Shown here: positions 1 to 5,940 of the stretch, piece after piece | Position numbering within the stretch: the first letter of the stretch is position 1 | Layout: every line of letters starts with the position of its first letter | The notes under the pieces: model-generated | Databases searched by the model: none | What the model was told of the DNA's origin: nothing | The model's input: the letters and a program-made list of their open reading frames with translations, nothing else | Position numbers and translations under genes: made by a program | NCBI GenBank assembly: GCA_023212645.1 | Contig: JALBYC010000053.1 | Span: 1-17,854, forward strand | Length of the DNA stretch: 17,854 nucleotides | Source: Farysia itapuensis | Taxonomy: Eukaryota > Basidiomycota > Ustilaginomycetes > Ustilaginales > Ustilaginaceae | Direction: 5' to 3'

Positions 1-28
1 AGAGAGCCAAAAGCGCCAACACCCTCAA

Positions 29-126
29 GGGGGGGGGGGGAGGCGGCCCCCCCCCCCCCCCCCCCCCCCCCCTTCAAAGACAGCCGCGCAACCCCCCCCC
101 CCCCCCCCCCCCCCCCCACACACACA
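29..126. repeat. G12 and two C26 homopolymer tracts followed by a short CA repeat
   Basis: A run of 12 G lies at 29-40, a run of 26 C at 47-72 and a second run of 26 C at 92-117. The second run passes directly into a short CA dinucleotide repeat ending near 126. The two C runs are separated by 19 bases of mixed sequence. Nothing coding is recognisable here. The tracts lie upstream of the homeobox exon, so they are probably in an intron of that gene. Homopolymers this long are error-prone in sequencing, so their true lengths are uncertain. Confidence 0.9.
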
Positions 127-263
127 TACAATTGTGCTTGCTGTGGCACTTTTTATCGAAACATCGAAAAAACGTGCTCATCAAGCCACGTTTGCATTTC
201 TTTTCTCTTTCCAGCCGTACACGTTTGCTGATGACTTTCTTTGTCTCTTTGAATCGCTGCCAG

Positions 264-1835
264 GTTTGGTTCCAGAACAGACGGCAGGTGGAGAAGAAAA
301 AGATGATGGATGCGGTGCAGGCGAGTCGAGCCGAGATGCAGATTGCTGCGGCGTACGAGCAGCCACGACTGGTGCAAGTTGCATCGCAGAGCCAACGTTC
401 GACGATGCAGAGCGTAATGTCGACTCGATCTACGGAAGGGATGGTGCGGGGGAGTCGGGAAGATGAGAGGACGCAGGCGTGGCGCGATCACACGATGCGG
501 TTGGCACTGACGCCTTCGCACCATACATCGCCGGAGCGGTATCACGACGGACGCATGGACGAGTACTGGTGGTCTGAAGCACCAGCAGCGTGCGTTCCGC
601 ACGATGCGACGAGGATGGGGATGATGGGCGGTGGACGACATCGGGCTATGCAGTCGATCTCGCGGTCGGTAGCGTCGTTACGCATTGATGTGCCGAGTGC
701 AGAGCAGCAGCAGCGATCGCGCGATACATCCGAGCGCACGATGCCCATGTATCGCAAACACGGTACAGTCGAGCACGAAATGCTCTCGGCAGCTGCACTC
801 GATCTGCACCACCAGCACCACCTCTCGCAACTCACCCCGCTCGCATCACGCACCTTTCTCACACCCACCATTGTCTCCAGCCAACGAGAGCGGAATGCAC
901 GCGACCTTGCACACCCGCCGCACGCCGCCGCCGCCCAGCAGCGTGGACGCAGCCAGACCCTGGCCAACATACCCATGCGACAGCTCGACCAACGTGACGC
1001 CAACCGGAGCGACTACGTTCGCAATCTCAGAGGCAGTCTCACCCTTGAATGGCAGGAAAAACAGCGCCTCTACCAACAATCCCAGCACAGGGACCACGTT
1101 GCAGCGACGAAGCATGCACAGGACTTGCATCGTGCGCACGATGAGCCAACACCCATCGTGAGCTCTCAGCAGTCGGAGCGGTTCGGTAGACGCACTGACG
1201 AGTTGAGTCCGGCGGTACTTGCGCGAGCGGCTGCGGTTAGGACACCAGCCACGCCTGGCTTTCGACGTCCATCACCGCCTACCCGCCCTACGCCGCCCAG
1301 TGTTGGCGCTGTACAGCGCGGGGCGGAACTCGCTGGCCGTCTACGCTCGGCGTCTATCCCAGGTGCTCGATACCAAGTGCGTACAGCGCAGGGACCAGTC
1401 ACTCCACATCCTTGGGCAGAAGCAGCAGCAGGAGCACGTCGCGATACCATCACCAGCAGCAGCAGTACCTTGGCTCTCTCCCGGCCGGAGCTTCCACCCT
1501 TGCTCGGCACGCGCAAGAGATCTGCAGACCATCTGGACCAGTATGCAGTAACGAGAGCGTCGCCCGCCAAGATGGCCACCAAGCTGCCGCCCATTGTAGA
1601 GCCGTGTCCACCGCCACCAACGCCCGCTCTTCAACGTGATCCCCGCTGGTGTCGGACTGTAGGAGTTACACTGGCTTCGCGCACCTCGTGCTCGTCTCGC
1701 ACCTCGTCCTCGTCCTGTTCGTCGTCAACTTCGCCACCGTCATCGTCTTCCCCACCACACGCCGCCACCCACCACCTCAAAGCATCACACAACACCACCA
1801 AATTGTCGCCAATGGACTTACGCTCCATCACATAG
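264..1835 (+). CDS. Homeobox transcription factor, 3' exon (5' part missing)
   Basis: This is a DNA-binding transcription factor expected to act in the nucleus. The exon opens with V-W-F-Q-N-R-R-Q-V-E-K-K-K, the end of homeodomain recognition helix 3. It includes the near-invariant Trp, Phe, Asn and Arg residues (homeodomain positions 48, 49, 51 and 53). The classic WFQNRR form, rather than the WFxNxR form of TALE/mating-type homeodomains, suggests a Pho2- or Hdp-like factor. The remaining ~520 residues are low complexity: Gln/His-rich, Ala/Pro-rich, and Ser/Thr-rich at the end (about 1671-1760). I see no second domain. The exon start is placed at 264 because a CAG acceptor ends at 263 after a T-rich stretch with a CTGAT branch-like site near 228. 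Helices 1-2 are not encoded in bases 1-263, so they must lie left of the window. The open frame continues upstream of 264 without homeodomain similarity. The family is clear; the specific gene is not recognised. Confidence 0.8.
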   Translation, partial: VWFQNRRQVEKKKMMDAVQASRAEMQIAAAYEQPRLVQVASQSQRSTMQSVMSTRSTEGMVRGSREDERTQAWRDHTMRLALTPSHHTSPERYHDGRMDEYWWSEAPAACVPHDATRMGMMGGGRHRAMQSISRSVASLRIDVPSAEQQQRSRDTSERTMPMYRKHGTVEHEMLSAAALDLHHQHHLSQLTPLASRTFLTPTIVSSQRERNARDLAHPPHAAAAQQRGRSQTLANIPMRQLDQRDANRSDYVRNLRGSLTLEWQEKQRLYQQSQHRDHVAATKHAQDLHRAHDEPTPIVSSQQSERFGRRTDELSPAVLARAAAVRTPATPGFRRPSPPTRPTPPSVGAVQRGAELAGRLRSASIPGARYQVRTAQGPVTPHPWAEAAAGARRDTITSSSSTLALSRPELPPLLGTRKRSADHLDQYAVTRASPAKMATKLPPIVEPCPPPPTPALQRDPRWCRTVGVTLASRTSCSSRTSSSSCSSSTSPPSSSSPPHAATHHLKASHNTTKLSPMDLRSIT

Positions 1836-1911
1836 TCGTCGTTCCACCGTTCACTCTTTACGCGACTATGCGAAATAGATTGTTGGGACGAAGGGGGACC
1901 CTTAACCCTTT

Positions 1912-2763
1912 CTAGAACATTTCTTCTTCGTCATGGGCGAGTTCTGCACCTTCGGGCACTTCGAATCCTTCTTCCGTGCTGTAGAGAATGGCCTGGATCT
2001 GTTTGAGACTTTCACTTTCGGCAGAGTTGAGTGCGATTGTGTCTTCTGGGATTTCCGCCTGTTCTTCGGCTTCGGCGAGGATAGAGAGTCGTTCCTGTAC
2101 GAGGATCTCGACGTCGCGCAGCTTGGCAAAGTAGAAGTCGCGTTCCTTTTCCAGACTGTCGACCGAGACTTTCATCTCGTCCATTTGCGCGGTGAGTGCC
2201 TGGATAGTTTCGTTGGGTACGGCGGCAGATCGGGCCGAGGCTAGTGGCGCTCTACGCGTTGCTGCTGCTGCTGCTGCTGTTGTGCTGGTGGACGATGTCG
2301 CTGGAGCTGGACGTGCTGCAGTGCGGGCGACTGCTTGTGCTCTTGCGGTGGTACGTGCAGCTCCTACCGTTGTAGCCCCTGGCAATGGCGGAGGCGCAGC
2401 ACTAGCCCCCATCCGGCGTCCCTCGGCATCGTACGGCTCCCCACCATATCCCATATCCCAAAACTTTTTCAACCACTGCAGAAACTCGAGATTGTCCTGC
2501 ATCTTGCATCGAATCAGCCGATCGACGGGGATGGGCTTGTCAATCTTGTTGCGCTTAAACGCCTCCTGGAGCACCTTGTAGTTGTTAATGTACTCATAGT
2601 CGTGCTTGGCGGCAAAGTTGATCTTGACCAGCGGCACGTTTAAGTAGATTGAGTCAATGATCTGCGCATAAGCTGCACCAGATCCACACTGTTCGACCTT
2701 TGTGTAGCTGAATCCGAGCAGGTCGTTGAGCCAGTTGATGAGCTCTGTACGTGATTCGCCCAT
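1912..2763 (-). CDS. BIM1: EB1-family microtubule plus-end tracking protein (Bim1/Mal3)
   Basis: It binds growing microtubule plus ends, recruits CAP-Gly and other tip proteins, and controls microtubule dynamics and spindle positioning. The 283-residue protein starts with M-G-E-S-R-T-E-L-I-N-W, the standard start of the family's calponin-homology domain. That domain covers about residues 1-105 and includes the conserved NFAAKHDYEYINNYKVLQ and DNLEFLQWLKKFWD segments. A low-complexity Ala/Thr/Arg linker follows (about 118-185). The coiled-coil EB1 C-terminal domain covers about 188-265 (LEKERDFYFAKLRDVEILVQ), then an acidic tail ending E-E-E-M-F. Length and order are normal for the family, and no intron is needed. 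The ATG has A at -3 and G at +4. Its promoter lies between it and the divergent membrane-protein gene, and its 3' end faces the homeobox gene 76 bp away. The family assignment is very secure; the symbol follows the yeast orthologue. Confidence 0.96.
   Translation of the reverse strand: MGESRTELINWLNDLLGFSYTKVEQCGSGAAYAQIIDSIYLNVPLVKINFAAKHDYEYINNYKVLQEAFKRNKIDKPIPVDRLIRCKMQDNLEFLQWLKKFWDMGYGGEPYDAEGRRMGASAAPPPLPGATTVGAARTTARAQAVARTAARPAPATSSTSTTAAAAAATRRAPLASARSAAVPNETIQALTAQMDEMKVSVDSLEKERDFYFAKLRDVEILVQERLSILAEAEEQAEIPEDTIALNSAESESLKQIQAILYSTEEGFEVPEGAELAHDEEEMF
2261..2279 (-). repeat. GCT/AGC triplet repeat encoding an Ala run in EB1
   Basis: About six perfect GCT triplets on the plus strand encode a short alanine run in the linker of the EB1 protein. 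This is an ordinary in-frame coding microsatellite and a likely site of length variation between strains. Confidence 0.85.
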
Positions 2764-2912
2764 GATGACGATGGTGGTGGTTGGAGGGTTGGACAGCGTG
2801 TTGCTCTCTCCGTGTCTGCCAAGGTGTTGATCTCTTCCTTTCTCGGCCGAATGGAAGATTGAGTGTTCACTTGATCTAACATGTTCGGCATCGGTATCTC
2901 GCCAAGTTGGAC
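2764..2912. promoter_or_regulatory. Divergent promoter region between EB1 and TMEM135-like genes
   Basis: These 149 bp separate the divergent ATG codons at 2763 (minus) and 2913 (plus), so both core promoters must fit here or overlap the genes. I see pyrimidine-rich stretches but no convincing TATA box or well-known operator. The call rests on gene orientation only. Confidence 0.5.
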
Positions 2913-5210
2913 ATGTTGTTTGCTCCTCCTCCTCTGCCCCTCCTCCCTCTCATGTCGTTCTTGCCAAAGGGTCGGCTGGCGTCGGCACGCAAGAGCATGT
3001 CGCTCTCCAAGCGTGGTCAGCTGGAATCGCTGCTGATGCCCGCGGCAAAGGCGTATCTGCTGGGATACGTGCTCGACATTCTCCCCGCCATTCTCAAAGT
3101 CGTCCTTCGCTATATTGCCCTCGAGCTGAAACGGATTCGCGCCATGGAGAAGCGCCTGCTGGAAGAACGTCGCGTTGCACGGGAACGTAGACAGATTGCT
3201 CCCGCGGCCGCGGCGGCGGCAAAGCGTACATCATCATCGTCGTCATCGTTGGTGCAGTCGGTCAAGATTGTTTGGCCGAGTTTTTACCAGATTCCGGACC
3301 TGTTGCGCGCCATTGTGGCGGCGTGCGTGCAGGCCTTGGGTCCGAGTGGGATGGCCATTAGCTGCTTTATCGCCATGGCTGGCTGGCGGATCTCAGAGTC
3401 TCTGGTTTGGTGGCCGATTGCAAAGTACTATGCGCTCAAGTTGTCGTCCGGTGCGACAGAAGCGAGTACTACGCTCCGGTTGCTGAGCAGGGCGCGCGTG
3501 GCGTCTACGTTCATCGCCGCTTCACTCAGCTCAGCGATTGCAATGATGATGTTGCAGCATCAGAGTAGAGCGGCTTCGGCGTCTACGGTGGGAGGGACTG
3601 GTGCTCCGCTGCCGACGATTCGCACGCTGCCCGCCGATCCAAGTGAGATGGGTCAGTCGCGCTGGATGCCCCGTGCGCGCTCTTCCCTCAGCTTCTGGTC
3701 TCGCACCACCTCGCTTTCGACGAGCAAACAGGCATCCTCCCGCATCGCTAGTCTCGCCCCCGCAGGCCACTTTCTCAGTCGACTCACCAATCTCAGCATC
3801 CCCAGCACGCCCAAACCTTTCCCCACCGCTGCAAATACGGCTACCAGTCCGCAACTCCCCGTTTCGCCCACGGCGTCCACATCGCCGTTACCCCCTCCCG
3901 TCCCCGCTCCCGCTGCAGCGCCGTCGTCGTCGCAGACCGTAGCGCTGGGGAAACCGAGTCCGACGATTGACCTGACGCTGTTTGCGCTAGTTCGTGGACT
4001 CGACACGCTAGTCCGGGCTGTCACTTCTAGCTCCAACCGTGGTGTCCAGCACCGTCGGGGTGAGGCTGCTAGTGGCGCCTCGTCGGTGGTGGCGAGAGTG
4101 GTGGGAGGGGTGCGAGACCAGGCGGAAGGGCTGATTTTCGTCGTGTGCTGCGCGCAGATCATGTGGGCCTGGTTCTACCACCCGGAACGACTACCACCGT
4201 CGTACGTCAAGTGGATCACCAATCTGGCGACCATGGACGAGCGACTCTTGCTCGCACTGCGCAGCATTCGACGCAGCGAGCCGCTTCGATGGAACTACCA
4301 GCTAAAGGACATGACACCAGAAGGCGTCCATCTTCTCGGCAGTTTGGCAGAGGAATTGGGACATCCCTACGAGTGGGGGGACCCAACTCGTCTGCCGAAT
4401 ACGACAGCCGAAGCTCGCGCGATGATTGCGCAGGCGCGCGCCAAGAATGCCCAACTGCGGGCCGAGGGCAAAGAGGTGGTGCTGGACGCGCATCGCGAGA
4501 CGGGGGCGGTGCCGGGATTCGTGCTGAACGGAGCAGCAGGTCCACGCGGAAGGGGAGAGATGGCCGGGATGCCCTGCGAGCTCGTCCACTGCGGCGTGGG
4601 TGGTGCATCGTGCTACCGCAACGCCCTCCTCCGTTGGATCCGAGGCTGGCGCATGAGCATGGCCATCTACTTTCCCGTACACTTACTCCCCCGCTTACTC
4701 TTCAACCCAAAAGCCTTCTTCCGCTCTCCCCTGGCAAACTTGCTCAAGGTCGTGCTAGGCGCAGCGAGGTCGGCCGCCTTTCTCGCCACGTTCATCGTCG
4801 GCAATTGGTTCCCCATCTGTCTCGGTCGCACGGCCCTCCTGCCGCGCTTGTTGCCGGGCGTCTCGTTCCGCTTCTGGGACGGCGGCTTGGGTCCGAGAAT
4901 GGGCAGTATCGCGTGTGGGTTTAGTATTTTCATCGAGGAGAAGCGCAAGAGGGCCGAGATGGCGTTGTATGTCGCGCCGCGAGCGCTGTTTGCCATGGCC
5001 GAGAGTATGCATCCCGGCTGGCTGTCGCAGGGCAGGACGTCCGCACTGTGGGCCGAACGCGTCGTCTTTGGCGCAGCAGTCGGCACTGTCGTCGCAGCAG
5101 GTCGTTACCGTCCCGACTTACTGCGTGGAATCACCGCCACCATGGGCTGGGTCGCTCGTCCCATCGGACAACAAAGCTCTCACCGTAACTACGCACGCAG
5201 CCAATCCTAA
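2913..5210 (+). CDS. TMEM135-like multi-pass membrane protein
   Basis: The 765-residue protein resembles the TMEM135/PMP52 family, linked in animals to peroxisomes, mitochondria and lipid handling. Hydrophobic helices lie at about 40-70, 125-170 and 195-215 and again from about 400 to the C-terminus. Diagnostic parts are the Cys-rich segment P-C-E-L-V-H-C-G-V-G-G-A-S-C near 553-567, and the downstream G-x-x-x-G-F-S-I-F-I-E-E-K-R-K-R-A-E-M-A-L-Y-V block near 664-690. A basic amphipathic stretch (about 70-95) and a Ser/Pro/Ala-rich linker of ~130 residues (about 220-350) interrupt the fold. The first ATG in frame is 2913; a second at 2952 (MSFLPKGR) would remove a proline-rich leader and is a real alternative. 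The frame is open throughout. It converges on the Rdx gene with 96 bp between stops. The family link is made from memory of motifs, so moderate certainty. Confidence 0.75.
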   Translation: MLFAPPPLPLLPLMSFLPKGRLASARKSMSLSKRGQLESLLMPAAKAYLLGYVLDILPAILKVVLRYIALELKRIRAMEKRLLEERRVARERRQIAPAAAAAAKRTSSSSSSLVQSVKIVWPSFYQIPDLLRAIVAACVQALGPSGMAISCFIAMAGWRISESLVWWPIAKYYALKLSSGATEASTTLRLLSRARVASTFIAASLSSAIAMMMLQHQSRAASASTVGGTGAPLPTIRTLPADPSEMGQSRWMPRARSSLSFWSRTTSLSTSKQASSRIASLAPAGHFLSRLTNLSIPSTPKPFPTAANTATSPQLPVSPTASTSPLPPPVPAPAAAPSSSQTVALGKPSPTIDLTLFALVRGLDTLVRAVTSSSNRGVQHRRGEAASGASSVVARVVGGVRDQAEGLIFVVCCAQIMWAWFYHPERLPPSYVKWITNLATMDERLLLALRSIRRSEPLRWNYQLKDMTPEGVHLLGSLAEELGHPYEWGDPTRLPNTTAEARAMIAQARAKNAQLRAEGKEVVLDAHRETGAVPGFVLNGAAGPRGRGEMAGMPCELVHCGVGGASCYRNALLRWIRGWRMSMAIYFPVHLLPRLLFNPKAFFRSPLANLLKVVLGAARSAAFLATFIVGNWFPICLGRTALLPRLLPGVSFRFWDGGLGPRMGSIACGFSIFIEEKRKRAEMALYVAPRALFAMAESMHPGWLSQGRTSALWAERVVFGAAVGTVVAAGRYRPDLLRGITATMGWVARPIGQQSSHRNYARSQS

Positions 5211-5306
5211 CGTCTCTCTTTCTCCACACCACACACATATTTTCACTGTATACTACTTCGCTCATCTCCCTTGTATTTTCTCGTAGACATTCTCGTGTGG
5301 GGGCGT

Positions 5307-5830
5307 TTACTTGTCACTGTGACCGAGGTGTTGGTCTGGCTGGATGTGGTCGCGAAGCCGTTGTTTGAGCACCTTCATTTCCGGGAAGCCGTTCTGGGTT
5401 TTCCGGTCCCACACGAGGTGCAGCTGTGTTGGCGTAGGAGAGGAGAGACCGGCGGTGTAGTAGACACGGAATCGGCCAGCGCTCGCCTCGTCTGACTTGG
5501 GCACCACCATCACACTCGCCAAACTCGCGGCAAACGTCGAAAGCACCTCCTGCTGCACCCAATTCGCGCGCAATCCAAACTTGCACCGCTGACAGTACTG
5601 CAATCCCCACCCCCCACAAAGAACCTGTCAGTATTGCGCTACGCGCGGAACCAAGGCAAGGGACATACCTCGATAATGATACACGGCCCGGGCAGTCCAG
5701 CGGCAATCTCGGGTGCAAGTGGCGGGATAAAAGTGGTCGGATCCATAAGGTCTTCCATTCGAGCAGCACTACCGCCACCACCACTGCTCCCATCCTGGCA
5801 TTCGATACATTCCTCCTCCTTTGCAGCCAT
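5307..5830 (-). CDS. Rdx-family (SelW/SelT-like) thioredoxin-fold protein, two exons
   Basis: This is a small redox protein of the Rdx family, which includes selenoproteins W, T, V and H. Such proteins have a thioredoxin-like fold and a presumed thiol-redox role. Exon 1 is 5830-5669 and exon 2 is 5597-5307, giving 150 residues. The 71-nt intron (5668-5598) has a GTATGT donor and a TGCAG acceptor. Splicing joins I-I-I-E to Y-C-Q-R-C-K, restoring the family's IEYCxxC motif with Cys56 and Cys59. The second Cys sits where selenoproteins carry Sec, so this is the Cys form. W-D-R-K-T-Q-N-G-F-P-E-x-K-x-L-K-Q-R and the final L-G-H-S-D-K match fungal family members. The first ATG of the exon-1 frame is 5830. 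A ~45-residue N-terminal extension is Gly/Ser-rich and holds a second C-x-x-C (Cys8, Cys11). The specific substrate is unknown. Confidence 0.9.
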
Positions 5831-5940
5831 CCCTTTGTACAATGTTGTGTGTCAAAAACGTTATCTCTGATTCAGCAAAATAAAATGTGGAGAGATTAAT
5901 TCGGCCCAAAAAAATGACGTTTTGTGCGCTACGGGGCTTG

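Noticed and set aside
132..263. Upstream in-frame extension of the homeobox exon
   Set aside because: It opens from TTG, not ATG, has no homeodomain similarity, and ends at a good intron acceptor, so it is treated as intron.
4145..4924. 259-codon alternative frame within the TMEM135-like gene
   Set aside because: Composition (Arg/Ser/Gly/Pro) fits an out-of-frame reading, while the overlapping frame encodes conserved membrane blocks.
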